Origin: Bacillus methanolicus
GTDB taxonomy: Bacteria; Bacillota; Bacilli; Bacillales; Cytobacillaceae
Assembly (NCBI RefSeq): GCF_028888695.1
Contig: NZ_PNFF01000001.1
Span: 1,559,501-1,623,500, forward strand
Direction of reading: 5' to 3'
Length of the DNA: 64,000 nt
The position numbers and the translations under genes are program-made. Each line of letters begins with the position of its first letter. The stretch's first letter is position 1. The notes beneath the pieces are model-generated. The model made no database searches, was not told the DNA's origin, and saw only the letters and a list, made by a program, of their open reading frames with translations. Shown here piece by piece: positions 23,951 to 32,761 of the stretch.

Positions 23951-25345
23951 TTATTCAGCACCTGTAAGAGAAAATTTTTGCAGCTTATATTGTAAAGTTT
24001 GCCGGGGAATTCCGAGCAATCGAGCAGCTTGTTTGATATTGCCTGCTGCATCGGTCATCGCTTTTTTAATCAGCTCCATTTCCAGCTGTTGTACATTTTC
24101 ACGCAAAGAATAACCTTTTTCAAAAGAATAAGAGGCGAACTGCTGTTTTAACATAGCAGGGAATTCATCTTTTGTAAGATATTCCTCTTCACAAATATTC
24201 ATCATATATTCTACAGTATGCTTCAATTCCCGTACGTTTCCCGGCCATTCGTATGAGGCAAATAAATTTGTTACTTCCCTATCGGCACCTTTTACGGCTT
24301 TATTCAGCACTTTGTTGTAGAAATCGATAAAGTGCCTTGTTAAATACATAATATCTTCCGGTCTTTCCCTTAATGGAAGAAGTCCAAATGCAAGCACATT
24401 TAGCCTGTAAAATAAATCTGAACGAAGTTTTTCTTTTTCCATAGCAAGTCGCGGATGGATATTCATGGCTGCAATTACCCGTGTATTGACCGGTATCGTG
24501 TTCGCCCCGCCGATCCTCCTCACCGAACCTTCTTCGAGCACCCGGAGCAATTTCGCTTGGAGTTCGATCGGCATTGTATGAAGTTCATCCAGGAATAATG
24601 TTCCCCCATCAGCTAATTCAAATAGACCGGGTCTGTCAACAGCCCCCGTATAGCTGCCTTTTGCTGTACCGAATAAAACGCTTTCAAGAAGCGTTTCAGG
24701 AATCGCGGCACAGTTTTGAGCGATAAATGGTCCCTTAGCCCGCCTTGAAGCATGGTGAATGCCCTGGACAAACAATTCCTTTCCCGTACCGCTTTCGCCA
24801 TACACTAAAATTGGAGAATCCGAGCTTGCTAATTTTATTGCTTCGTCTTTTATTTTTTGAAAATTGGGGTTTTTCGTCAGCAAATTTTCAAAAGTAAACT
24901 TTACACTATTACTTTTTTGCTTTTTTTCGGCGGGTCTTTTGATCTCTCTTTGCAAATCAAGGAGCCGTTCCGACAATAGCTTTAATCTTGAGTAGTCTTT
25001 GGCAATTTCAACAGCGCCAATCATTTTTCCGTCCACAATGATCGGCAATGTCGTATTGATCGTTTCGATTCTTTTTCCGTGCATATTTACATAACTTTGA
25101 GTCTGGTTATAGATTGGTTTCATTGTTTTTGTTACTTTTAACAATGTACTTGTTTTTTCATTTAATGATGGAAAAATTTCAAGAAGAGGCTTGCCAATGA
25201 CTTCATCGATTTCAAGACCGTCATGCTTAGCTGCCACCCCGTTGTAAAAGATCGTTATTCCTTCTATGTCGACAACGTGTATTCCTTCGTCAATGCTTTT
25301 TAAGATTGCTCCCAGTACTTCTTTCGTCATATTCATTCCGTGCAT
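23951..25345 (-). CDS. sigma-54-dependent activator with PAS domain
   Basis: A 464-residue activator of the RocR type. An N-terminal PAS domain (about 5-110) is followed by an AAA+ domain with Walker A GESGTGKE, the sigma-54 contact loop GSYTGA (a GAFTGA variant), and Walker B GGTLFLDEL. A Fis-type helix-turn-helix (GNIKQAARLLGIPRQTLQYKL) closes it. It should remodel sigma-54 holoenzyme when its PAS domain binds a ligand, plausibly lysine or a product of the pathway. Several in-frame Met codons exist; ATG 25345 follows GGTGA best. It sits between yodP and kamA. Confidence 0.92.
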   Translation of the reverse strand: MHGMNMTKEVLGAILKSIDEGIHVVDIEGITIFYNGVAAKHDGLEIDEVIGKPLLEIFPSLNEKTSTLLKVTKTMKPIYNQTQSYVNMHGKRIETINTTLPIIVDGKMIGAVEIAKDYSRLKLLSERLLDLQREIKRPAEKKQKSNSVKFTFENLLTKNPNFQKIKDEAIKLASSDSPILVYGESGTGKELFVQGIHHASRRAKGPFIAQNCAAIPETLLESVLFGTAKGSYTGAVDRPGLFELADGGTLFLDELHTMPIELQAKLLRVLEEGSVRRIGGANTIPVNTRVIAAMNIHPRLAMEKEKLRSDLFYRLNVLAFGLLPLRERPEDIMYLTRHFIDFYNKVLNKAVKGADREVTNLFASYEWPGNVRELKHTVEYMMNICEEEYLTKDEFPAMLKQQFASYSFEKGYSLRENVQQLEMELIKKAMTDAAGNIKQAARLLGIPRQTLQYKLQKFSLTGAE

Positions 25346-25421
25346 TTTGTTCACCATCCCAATACAATCATATGAGACAGTGCCGAACATTAGTCATGTT
25401 GATGCCGGAAATTCAGCACTT

Positions 25422-26276
25422 TTATGAAATTGACAAGTTTTTGCACCAAACATTCATGTCTTCCAGCTTATCAAATATATAGCAATTATTTATCAGCCTT
25501 CCCCTGTACGTATAGCCAAGCTGATGAAATGCAGCATTCATTCCGACCGAAAGTGCTCTCGCAATTGTATAGACGTGGAAAATTCCGTTTGATTTCAACT
25601 CTTCTTCAAGTTTTTGAAGCAGAATTTTCATTAATCCGTGTTTGCGATGTTCTTTAAGCGTAGCGCAATCCGTTAATTCCGCATTTTTGTAGATTGGCTG
25701 CACTTCAGCGGAAGCAGCACTGACAATTTTTCCATTGAAGCGAAAGCAATAATACACCGTTCCGTCCCTTATTGTTTTCTTAATATATTCGGGATCATGC
25801 AATGGTGTTGGATACACTTCAAATACATCTTTATACAATTTTGCAAGCGCATTCGCATCCGTTTTCCGAACTTTTTGAAGGACATATTCCTTTGGAGGCG
25901 CCGCTTGCTGTAATTGCCGTTCCAAAGAAGCAACATGTTGGACGATTTCATCTTCTTTTATCCAATGATTTGACCTTTTTCGTTCGTCTGTAAAATATTT
26001 TGTAAATACATATGCATCAGATCCGAGAAAGTAACGGTCAATGACAGCTTCAAGTTGAAAACAAGATTTTAGCAGATTCGTAAAATCTTCGCGTCTTGCT
26101 TTAATAATCAATTTTTCTGCCTTCTTTTCCGTTGAAAGTGTTTCAGCTTTTTGTAAAACTTCATAAATATTGCCTGCATAATCATCCACTCTGAGCCGTT
26201 TATTAAATGGGTCAACATATGCCTCAATCGCATAATTTTCACTGTCTAGTCTTAGAACATGGGACGTATCGTTCAA
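25422..26276 (-). CDS. yodP: beta-lysine N-acetyltransferase, YodP/AblB
   Basis: A 284-residue protein whose C-terminal half (about 130-275) is a GNAT domain; LKEHRKHGLMKILLQKL is the acetyl-CoA loop region. The family (AblB) acetylates beta-lysine at N6 to give N-acetyl-beta-lysine, a compatible solute in archaea and some Bacillus. The start is TTG 26276, after GGAGGTGCGGGC. It lies 45 bases after yodQ and 76 bases before the sigma-54 activator start, all on one strand. Its partner enzyme KamA makes the substrate. Confidence 0.9.
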   Translation of the reverse strand: MNDTSHVLRLDSENYAIEAYVDPFNKRLRVDDYAGNIYEVLQKAETLSTEKKAEKLIIKARREDFTNLLKSCFQLEAVIDRYFLGSDAYVFTKYFTDERKRSNHWIKEDEIVQHVASLERQLQQAAPPKEYVLQKVRKTDANALAKLYKDVFEVYPTPLHDPEYIKKTIRDGTVYYCFRFNGKIVSAASAEVQPIYKNAELTDCATLKEHRKHGLMKILLQKLEEELKSNGIFHVYTIARALSVGMNAAFHQLGYTYRGRLINNCYIFDKLEDMNVWCKNLSIS

Positions 26277-26321
26277 GCCCGCACCTCCTTTCTATCTGTT
26301 TTATCCCCGAAGTCACTTATC

Positions 26322-27578
26322 TTAGCTGATTTCGCACCATTTCAGTAAAGTTAAGGCAATTATTTCAGCAGTTTCAAACATATCCTCTAAAACGATGTAT
26401 TCATTTACATCATGCGCTGCCTTTGTCACTCCCGGACCAAAAACAACTACAGGAGTTTGGCCGACATTTGACAGAATGCCTCCGTCTGTTCCCCATGGAG
26501 AGGCTTCGATCACAGGTTTTGATTTTTTTACGATCTCAAAGCTTTCAGAGATGACTGAAATAAGGGGATGATCCGCTTCTAAGTTTCCTGGCAGCCACTT
26601 TCCTCCAAACCATTCAATCGTTAAAGGATGATCAGCAAACCATGCATCGGTTTCAGCTAATTCTTCAAGACTTGCAATCATTTCTTTTTTGGCCTCTTCC
26701 AACGTTTCGGCTGGTCCAACACCCATTCTTCCTTCTAGCAGTGCGATATCCGGAACAGATGACGGCCATTGTCCGCTTTGAATTTTTCCAATATTAATCG
26801 GGATCGGGATTGGAATGCTTTCGTAAAGAGGATCTGTTATTCGTTTATTTCGCTTGGTCTCAAGTTCTTCTAGCTTTTTAATGACTGCCATCGATTTTTC
26901 AATCGCATTGACACCTTCATATCTCGTTCCACCGTGTGCAGATCTCCCTTTCACTGTAATTCGGAACCACATCGATCCTTGCTGTTTAGGAAACAGTTTC
27001 ATATTTGTAGGTTCAGGAATAATCGCCCCGTCAGCTTTATATCCTCGTAAAACGGCAGCAAGTGTGCCGGCCCCTCCGCTCTCTTCTTCAATGACACTTT
27101 GAAAAATAACATCTCCTTTTAGCTTTATTCCCGAAGAAATAATGGCCTCCAATGCAAGAAGCATGGCAACAGTTCCGCCTTTCATGTCCGTTGCACCCCT
27201 GCCATAAAGTTTCCCTTCTTCAATGTGCCCGCTAAAAGGGTCATTTTTCCAGTCATTTCTGTCTCCCGGCGGAACAACGTCGATATGGCTGTTTAAAATC
27301 ATTGACTTTCCTCCACCGCTCCCTTTTAAAACACCAACCACATTTGGATTTCCCGAAAAATCCTTTCGGTCGGAGCAAAAATCAGGATGGTTCACCAATT
27401 TCTCTTCGCCAATTTCCCATATATCAAGCGAAAATCCGAGCCGTCTGCATTTTTCGATGACTATGGCTTGCGCACGGCTTTCATTTCCTCTCATGCTGTC
27501 TTCCTGAACGAGTTTTTGCAGCAATTTGATGCCTTTAACTCTATTTTCTTTTAACCACAGCTTTATCTTCTCTTCCAT
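26322..27578 (-). CDS. yodQ: M20 family deacylase, YodQ
   Basis: A 418-residue zinc peptidase-like enzyme related to acetylornithine deacetylase. Metal and catalytic motifs are NSHIDVVPPGD, GRGATDMKGG and EEESGGAG. A dimerisation domain is inserted at about 200-310, and the final zinc His lies in AAHDVNEYI. In this cluster it probably removes an acyl group from an intermediate of beta-lysine breakdown, which is inferred from neighbours. It has a good ribosome binding site (GGGAGGT) and lies 36 bases after yodR. Confidence 0.92.
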   Translation of the reverse strand: MEEKIKLWLKENRVKGIKLLQKLVQEDSMRGNESRAQAIVIEKCRRLGFSLDIWEIGEEKLVNHPDFCSDRKDFSGNPNVVGVLKGSGGGKSMILNSHIDVVPPGDRNDWKNDPFSGHIEEGKLYGRGATDMKGGTVAMLLALEAIISSGIKLKGDVIFQSVIEEESGGAGTLAAVLRGYKADGAIIPEPTNMKLFPKQQGSMWFRITVKGRSAHGGTRYEGVNAIEKSMAVIKKLEELETKRNKRITDPLYESIPIPIPINIGKIQSGQWPSSVPDIALLEGRMGVGPAETLEEAKKEMIASLEELAETDAWFADHPLTIEWFGGKWLPGNLEADHPLISVISESFEIVKKSKPVIEASPWGTDGGILSNVGQTPVVVFGPGVTKAAHDVNEYIVLEDMFETAEIIALTLLKWCEIS

Positions 27579-27614
27579 ATTTACCTCCCTTTCTTCATGA
27601 AATAAATAAAGCAG

Positions 27615-28280
27615 CTAGATTTGTATGAGTTGCTCACTGATTCTGAACGTACAGCCTGTATGTCGTTTTACATCGTCAATTGTGAAAGGAGCAAAAATTT
27701 CGGTGAGCAGCAAATGTTCTTTTTTCACTTGAAATACTGCTATCTCGGTAATAATCAAATCAATGCATCGTCTGGAGGTTAATGGAAGTGTACATGTTTC
27801 TACGATTTTGGGTTGTCCGTTTTTATCCGTATGGCTCATTACGACGATGACTGTTTTTGCTTTTTGGGCAAGGTCCATTGCTCCCCCCATTCCCGGAACT
27901 TTTTTCCCGGGTACGATCCAATTTGCAAGATCGCCTTGGCTGCTCACCTGCAATGCTCCTAGAACAGTCATATCGATTCTTCCTTTCCTGATCATTCCAA
28001 AAGCAACGGCGCTGTCGCAATAAGATGCGCCCTGGATAATGGAAACCGGAAATCCTCCGGCGTTGCATAAATTTTCGTCTTCCATGCCTTTTTGCGGGGA
28101 TGGTCCCATTCCGACGATACCGTTTTCTGCATGGAACATGACGTGGATGTCATCCGGCAAATGATCAGGGATTAAAGAAGGAATGCCAATCCCCAGGTTT
28201 ACAACCATACCATTTTTTATTTCTTTCGCTGCCCTCTTTGCAATCCGGTTTCTTATATCTGTTCCCATGCCCATTTCCAA
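27615..28280 (-). CDS. yodR: CoA-transferase subunit B, YodR
   Basis: A 221-residue beta subunit of a 3-oxoacid CoA-transferase. The catalytic Glu lies in HAENGIVGMGP, and the GPSPQKG and TTLPLTS-like segments are typical. It swaps CoA between an acyl-CoA and a 3-keto acid. The start is TTG 28280, six bases after GGAGGGG, and overlaps yodS by 28 bases, which points to coupled translation. In Bacillus subtilis yodR-yodS belong to the same cluster as kamA, whose exact pathway is not proven. Confidence 0.93.
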   Translation of the reverse strand: MEMGMGTDIRNRIAKRAAKEIKNGMVVNLGIGIPSLIPDHLPDDIHVMFHAENGIVGMGPSPQKGMEDENLCNAGGFPVSIIQGASYCDSAVAFGMIRKGRIDMTVLGALQVSSQGDLANWIVPGKKVPGMGGAMDLAQKAKTVIVVMSHTDKNGQPKIVETCTLPLTSRRCIDLIITEIAVFQVKKEHLLLTEIFAPFTIDDVKRHTGCTFRISEQLIQI

Positions 28281-28951
28281 TTCACCCCTCCGGAAGGTAT
28301 GATAAAATCGACAAACACGCCCGGCGTAACAATTTCTTCCGGATGTAAACTCCCTAATGGAACGATTTCTTCAGCCTCAACGATTGTAATGTCACCGGCC
28401 ATTGCGACGAGTGGATTTGTGTTTCGAGCACTTTTGTCATAAATTAAATTTCCATACGGATCGGCTTTTTTGGCATAAACAATTGAGACTTCCGCTGTCA
28501 GCGCGGTTTCTACCAAGAATTCCTTTCCATTTATCCGGACTTTTTCTTTGTCTTTTGTAACCAGCTCATTATCCATGCCAATATCGGTTAATATTGCCGC
28601 AATTCCTACTCCGCCGGCACGGATCCTTTCGGCCAGCGTTCCTTGCGGCGAAAATTCTACCTCTAATTCACCTGCATTCATCATTTGGCCGGCGATTGGA
28701 TTTGAACCAATATGTGAGGCAATTACTTTCTTTGCACGTCCTTGACTGACAATTTTTCCGATGCCGATATAGGGAAACCCTGTATCGTTCCCAATTAATG
28801 TTAAGTCCTTGACTCCTTTTTCAAGAATTCCATCAATTAATGTCGGCGGTGAGCCGACCCCGCCGAAACCGCCAAACATAATGGTCATGCCATCATAAAA
28901 ATACTTTAAAACTTTTTCAAGCGTCGTAATTTTGCCGAAAGGGTTTTCCAT
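28253..28951 (-). CDS. yodS: CoA-transferase subunit A, YodS
   Basis: A 232-residue alpha subunit of the same CoA-transferase. GFGGVGSPPTLID is the family's CoA-binding GxGGxG loop near residue 21, and GNDTGFPYIGIGKI follows. It begins immediately after the yodT stop codon and overlaps yodR. Together they form a heterodimer or heterotetramer. The acyl substrate is not apparent; beta-keto acids from lysine-derived carbon are plausible. Confidence 0.93.
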   Translation of the reverse strand: MENPFGKITTLEKVLKYFYDGMTIMFGGFGGVGSPPTLIDGILEKGVKDLTLIGNDTGFPYIGIGKIVSQGRAKKVIASHIGSNPIAGQMMNAGELEVEFSPQGTLAERIRAGGVGIAAILTDIGMDNELVTKDKEKVRINGKEFLVETALTAEVSIVYAKKADPYGNLIYDKSARNTNPLVAMAGDITIVEAEEIVPLGSLHPEEIVTPGVFVDFIIPSGGVNWKWAWEQI

Positions 28952-30307
28952 TTAAACGCCCCCTTCCATCATCGGTTGCAGAACTCTTTGATTCAAATGA
29001 TCAAGGGAAGTTTGAAGAAGGCTGACCAATTCATCGATTTCCTTCATAGTAATCGTAAGTGGCGGAGCAATCAGTATGGCATCTCCATTTATTCCATCCG
29101 TCCCGGCAGCAGCTGGATACAACAGCAAACTGTTTTCCTGGGCAATTTCGATCAGCGACTGTGTCAGTCTGGCGGTTCGCGGAAAAGGAGTTTTTTGTGA
29201 ATCTTTGACGAATTCAAGACCTATTAGTAAGCCTTTTCCCCGAACGTCTCCAATGAAGGGAAATTTATTTTGAAGTTTTTTCAGCTTTTTAAATAAGTAG
29301 ACGCTTTTCTGCTCTACACCTTCGATCAATTTGTTTTTTTCAATATAGTCAAGAACGGAAAGCGATACTGCACAAGATTGGGGGTTGGCGCTTAACGTGT
29401 GGCCGCTCATTATCATTTTGGAACCGTTTACAATTGTTTTGATGATTTTTTCACTCACGAGCGCTGCTGCAATAGGGGTGTACCCGGCTCCCATCCCTTT
29501 GCCCAAGGCGATCAAATCCGGAATGATGCCCCAATGTTCGCATGCAAACATTTTTCCCGTTCTTCCAAACCCGGTCATCACTTCATCTGCAATAAAAAGA
29601 ATATCGTTTTTCTCGCAAATTACTTTGATCATTTTGTAATAGCCTTCTGGAGGTGAAATCGCACCGCCAGCAGCTCCAATAACGGGCTCTGCAATAAAAG
29701 CTGCGATTTGATCAGCACCAATTCGGTGGATGGCAGTTTCGAGCTCTTTTGCACATAAATAACCGCATTCAGGGGCTGTCAGATTGTAAGGGCACCGGTA
29801 GCAATAAGGGGGATGAATCGTTGGAAAATCCTCAAGCAGCGGAACGAACCTCGCCCTTCTGGCGGTATGTCCCGACATCGATAGTGCTCCGAGGGTAATT
29901 CCATGGTAGCTGAGCCATCTTGACAATACTTTTGTTTTTGTGTGAATCCCTTTTTCCTGCCAATATTGGATTGCAATTTTCATTGCTGTTTCGGTTGCTT
30001 CGGAACCGCTGTTCACAAAAAAACACCATTTTAAGTCGCCAATGGAGTTTTCAGCAATTTTCCTTGCTAAATTTTCGGCTGCTTCACTCGTAAATTGGGA
30101 CCGATAGACGAATGATACTTTTTTCGCTTGTTCGTGCATTGCCTCGATAATTTCTTCCACTCCATGGCCAATATTGGCGGTGACAGCTCCTGAAGACGCA
30201 TCTAAATATTTTTTTCCTTGCTTATCATATAAGAACACACCTTTGCCATAATCAATCATAGGATATTGGTCATCCAAAGAAGGTTTAATCAAGAAAGACG
30301 GATCCAT
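28952..30307 (-). CDS. yodT: class III aminotransferase, YodT
   Basis: A 451-residue PLP aminotransferase. Motifs include NSGSEATETAMK, FIADEVMTGFGRTGK (PLP Asp) and ALGKGMGAGYTP, which holds the Schiff-base Lys. It is the first gene of the yodT-yodS-yodR-yodQ-yodP run and probably removes the terminal amino group of a beta-lysine derivative. Upstream lie a sigma-E-like -10 and a cre-like site. The gene order is the reverse of the kamA-yodP-yodQ-yodR-yodS-yodT operon in Bacillus subtilis, so the cluster has been rearranged. Confidence 0.93.
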   Translation of the reverse strand: MDPSFLIKPSLDDQYPMIDYGKGVFLYDKQGKKYLDASSGAVTANIGHGVEEIIEAMHEQAKKVSFVYRSQFTSEAAENLARKIAENSIGDLKWCFFVNSGSEATETAMKIAIQYWQEKGIHTKTKVLSRWLSYHGITLGALSMSGHTARRARFVPLLEDFPTIHPPYCYRCPYNLTAPECGYLCAKELETAIHRIGADQIAAFIAEPVIGAAGGAISPPEGYYKMIKVICEKNDILFIADEVMTGFGRTGKMFACEHWGIIPDLIALGKGMGAGYTPIAAALVSEKIIKTIVNGSKMIMSGHTLSANPQSCAVSLSVLDYIEKNKLIEGVEQKSVYLFKKLKKLQNKFPFIGDVRGKGLLIGLEFVKDSQKTPFPRTARLTQSLIEIAQENSLLLYPAAAGTDGINGDAILIAPPLTITMKEIDELVSLLQTSLDHLNQRVLQPMMEGGV

Positions 30308-30329
30308 GTCCTTTCCACTCCATTCATAC

Positions 30330-30343
30330 TAGAAACGTTTCCA
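30330..30343 (-). promoter_or_regulatory. possible cre site (CcpA) before yodT
   Basis: The minus strand reads TGGAAACGTTTCTA, close to the catabolite-responsive element consensus. It lies between the predicted promoter and the yodT start, a place where CcpA would block transcription. Confidence 0.5.
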
Positions 30344-30364
30344 AGAAAATTGAGCAATTACTAA

Positions 30365-30372
30365 ATTGTATG
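30365..30372 (-). promoter_or_regulatory. possible sigma-E -10 element before yodT
   Basis: CATACAAT on the minus strand is the sigma-E -10 consensus and lies 58 bases before the yodT start. The -35 region is weak. The Bacillus subtilis kamA-yodT operon is reported as sigma-E dependent, which fits. Confidence 0.4.
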
Positions 30373-30501
30373 AAATGGAAGATTGAATCTTTCATAAACA
30401 AAGAAAAAAACAGCGTACATAAGCTTTTTAACTCTGATAATGGAAATACATTTCTTAAGAATTTGAAATGAGTTATACTACCTTATAGGGAGGTGAAAAA
30501 G

Positions 30502-30834
30502 ATGGCACAAGAACGTTTTGACAAAATGGAAGAAATGCTTGCCACATTGATTTCCATGGTCGGGAACATTAATGATAAACAAAATCAAATGGGCGAAAAG
30601 TTGGACAGAATAGAGAACAGGCTCGACAAAGTGGAAGAAAGACTTGACAAGGTGGAAGAAAAACTTGACAAAGTGGAAGAAAGACTTGGCAAGCTTGAGG
30701 ACGGCCAAAAATCGATGCGGGATGAAATTAAGGCAAAGTTAAAAGATATGCAAGCCGACCAGGATCATATTTGGGAAAAAGCCGCAAAAAATGAAAGGGA
30801 GCTTGCAAAATTAAAAATTCACCTTCAGCTTTAA
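30502..30834 (+). CDS. coiled-coil protein with LDKVEE heptad repeats
   Basis: A 110-residue soluble protein made almost entirely of helix. Between about residues 35 and 75 it carries repeated seven-residue units of the form LDKVEE(R/K), encoded by near-identical 21-bp DNA repeats. This would form a parallel coiled coil. No membrane segment follows, so a phage holin-accessory role is not supported. ATG 30502 is eight bases after GGGAGG. It is a single gene of unknown function. Repeat number probably varies between strains. Confidence 0.7.
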   Translation: MAQERFDKMEEMLATLISMVGNINDKQNQMGEKLDRIENRLDKVEERLDKVEEKLDKVEERLGKLEDGQKSMRDEIKAKLKDMQADQDHIWEKAAKNERELAKLKIHLQL

Positions 30835-31015
30835 CCCCCTCAAAAATTTCTGCGCGTGTTCATAGTAACGTCCACTGAAATCATCCCTACTAACTGGTCT
30901 TTGTCTTTTAAAACCATTGTAACGGAAACTAAATGTTTAGGAAAACGGGAAAAACTTTAATGTCTCTTCCAGAAAGTCTTATGTTATTTCAAAATCTTGC
31001 TCATTAATTATTATG
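30835..31015. other. intergenic region without a recognised feature
   Basis: About 180 bases between convergent genes. No ORF with a binding site and no clear RNA motif is seen. Confidence 0.5.
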
Positions 31016-31050
31016 CAAAAATCACTCCCATTCATTACGGGAGTGATCTC
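31016..31050 (-). terminator. terminator after the FAD dehydrogenase gene
   Basis: The stem ATCACTCCC/GGGAGTGAT is followed by T residues on the minus strand. Confidence 0.85.
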
Positions 31051-31069
31051 TTATTTCTATATTGTTCTT

Positions 31070-32536
31070 TTATACGAATGCCGGCTCTTTGCGTCCTGAT
31101 TGCTTCATTTTTTCAACAATATCCCGGGCAATCCAGACACCGCACGCACTTGCCTGCGCCAGCCCTCTCGTAATCCCTGCTCCGTCTCCTCCAACATACA
31201 GGCCGCTTATTTCCGTTTCAAATCGGTCATTTAATTTCGGGCGAGCAGAATAAAATTTCGCTTCTACACCATAGAACAAAGTATGTTCAGATGCGATGCC
31301 CGGCGTAACGTGGTTCAATGCTTCTGTCATTTCGATCAAACTTTTTAGCGTGTTATACGGCAAAACAAGGCCAAGGTCGCCAGGAACGGCTTCCTTGAGC
31401 GTAGGTTCAATGAAGCCTTCTTTAATTCTTTTCTCCGTTGATCTTCTTCCTTTTAAAAGATCTCCGTACTTTTGTACAATAATTCCGCCGTTTGATAAGC
31501 TGTTTGCCAAGCGGGAAATTTCATGTGCGTATTCATTCGGCTTATCAAATGGTTCAGAAAATGTATGGGAAACAAGAAGTGCAAAGTTCGTATTTTTACT
31601 TCCCAATTTCGGGTCTCTAAAAGCGTGGCCATTTGCCAGCATCGTTCCGGAATGATTCTCTACCACGACATGGCCGGAAGGATTGCTGCAAAATGTCCGT
31701 ACTTTTGTTCCAACCGATGTATTAAACACAAATTTCCCTTCATACAAGTGCTCGTTAATCTCTTCCATGACGATATCGGAAGTCTCTACACGGACTCCAA
31801 TATCGACCTGGTTGTTGATCATTTTCAACCGGCGTGATTTTAACAGCTGAGCCAGCCATTTGGAACCGTCGCGTCCCGGCACAATGACTACTTTTTCTGC
31901 GGTAATCTTTTCGCCATTTTTAAGCTGGATTCCGTTCACTTTCCAGCCTTCCGCTGTTTTCTCTGTTAATAAATCCTCTACTTCTGTTTTAAAAGCCATG
32001 TCAACTTTTTCTTTTAAGTATTCAAAGATGCTTTTTAATATCTCCAAGTTATGTTCTGTGCCTAAATGGCGCACTTGTGCTCTTAGCAGCTTTAATCCTG
32101 CTGCATATGCGCGGCGTTCAATTTCTTTTACTTTATCTGTCATAGGATCGGTAATATTTGTTGTTGCACCGTGCTGTAAATTGATTTCATCCACATATTT
32201 AATCAACTCAACTACTTTTGATTCAGGAAGATAGTCCGTCATCCAGCCGCCGAATTCACTTGTAATGTTAAATTTTCCGTCTGAGTACGCACCTGCTCCC
32301 CCGAAACCATTTGTGATCGAGCAGGCAGGCAAGCATCCTGCAAAGTCTTTTTTTCCTGCCGGCGGCGGGCATTTTTCAATTTTCCTTTGAAGGATCGGGC
32401 AATTTCTCCTATATATATCATGTCCTTTATCAACAAGCAAAACGTTTGCTTCAGGCATTTTTAAAGTCAGTTCATAACATGCAAAAATTCCGGCCGGACC
32501 TGCGCCGACAACAATTACATCATAATTTTCTTTCAC
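31070..32536 (-). CDS. FAD-dependent dehydrogenase, COG2509 type
   Basis: A 488-residue flavoprotein. The N-terminal dinucleotide motif VVGAGPAGIFACYEL is near residue 9, and the C-terminal GLYVGGDGAGITRGLAQA closes the FAD site. A Cys-rich stretch (RRNCPILQRKIEKCPPP and FAGCLPACS) lies at about 45-75; its role is unknown. The substrate is not established for this group. The upstream promoter carries two inverted PurBox-like sites, so PurR control and a link to purine supply are predicted. It is transcribed alone. Confidence 0.88.
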   Translation of the reverse strand: MKENYDVIVVGAGPAGIFACYELTLKMPEANVLLVDKGHDIYRRNCPILQRKIEKCPPPAGKKDFAGCLPACSITNGFGGAGAYSDGKFNITSEFGGWMTDYLPESKVVELIKYVDEINLQHGATTNITDPMTDKVKEIERRAYAAGLKLLRAQVRHLGTEHNLEILKSIFEYLKEKVDMAFKTEVEDLLTEKTAEGWKVNGIQLKNGEKITAEKVVIVPGRDGSKWLAQLLKSRRLKMINNQVDIGVRVETSDIVMEEINEHLYEGKFVFNTSVGTKVRTFCSNPSGHVVVENHSGTMLANGHAFRDPKLGSKNTNFALLVSHTFSEPFDKPNEYAHEISRLANSLSNGGIIVQKYGDLLKGRRSTEKRIKEGFIEPTLKEAVPGDLGLVLPYNTLKSLIEMTEALNHVTPGIASEHTLFYGVEAKFYSARPKLNDRFETEISGLYVGGDGAGITRGLAQASACGVWIARDIVEKMKQSGRKEPAFV

Positions 32537-32590
32537 AGGTTTATACCCCCATGCATTCCTTTATTTTCGGTTTTTCTTTTACCATTGGTT

Positions 32591-32619
32591 ACTATATCAG
32601 ATATAATTATTATCGTCAA
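32591..32619 (-). promoter_or_regulatory. sigma-A promoter of the FAD dehydrogenase gene
   Basis: On the minus strand, TTGACG (32619-32614) and TATAGT (32596-32591) are separated by exactly 17 bases. The gene begins 55 bases further on. Confidence 0.75.
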
Positions 32620-32624
32620 CGTTT

Positions 32625-32667
32625 TTTACGAACTATTTTCACTAAATATAATTTTAATGTTCGTTTT
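32625..32667 (-). promoter_or_regulatory. predicted PurR operator (two inverted PurBoxes)
   Basis: Two inverted CGAA-centred sites (ACGAACTATT on the plus strand and AAACGAACATT on the minus strand) are 27 bases apart between cores. This is the spacing of paired PurBoxes in Bacillus. The pair lies directly upstream of the -35 element, where PurR is known to act. Confidence 0.65.
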
Positions 32668-32703
32668 TAGTTATTTTACAAAAAAATCAGACTATTTTCA
32701 AAT

Positions 32704-32745
32704 AAAAAAGGATTGTCTCGCTAAAAAAGTGAGACAATCCTTTTT
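32704..32745 (-). terminator. terminator after the YjcZ gene
   Basis: The 15-bp stem AAAAGGATTGTCTC/GAGACAATCCTTTT lies after the YjcZ stop and can also act in the opposite direction. Confidence 0.85.
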
Positions 32746-32761
32746 CTATATCCAAATTCCT

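Noticed and set aside
30502..30834. Phage holin accessory (XhlA-like) gene
   Set aside because: No C-terminal membrane helix and no phage genes nearby.
31296..32234. Several plus-strand ORFs of 100-124 codons
   Set aside because: All are antisense shadows of the FAD dehydrogenase gene with low-quality protein sequence.
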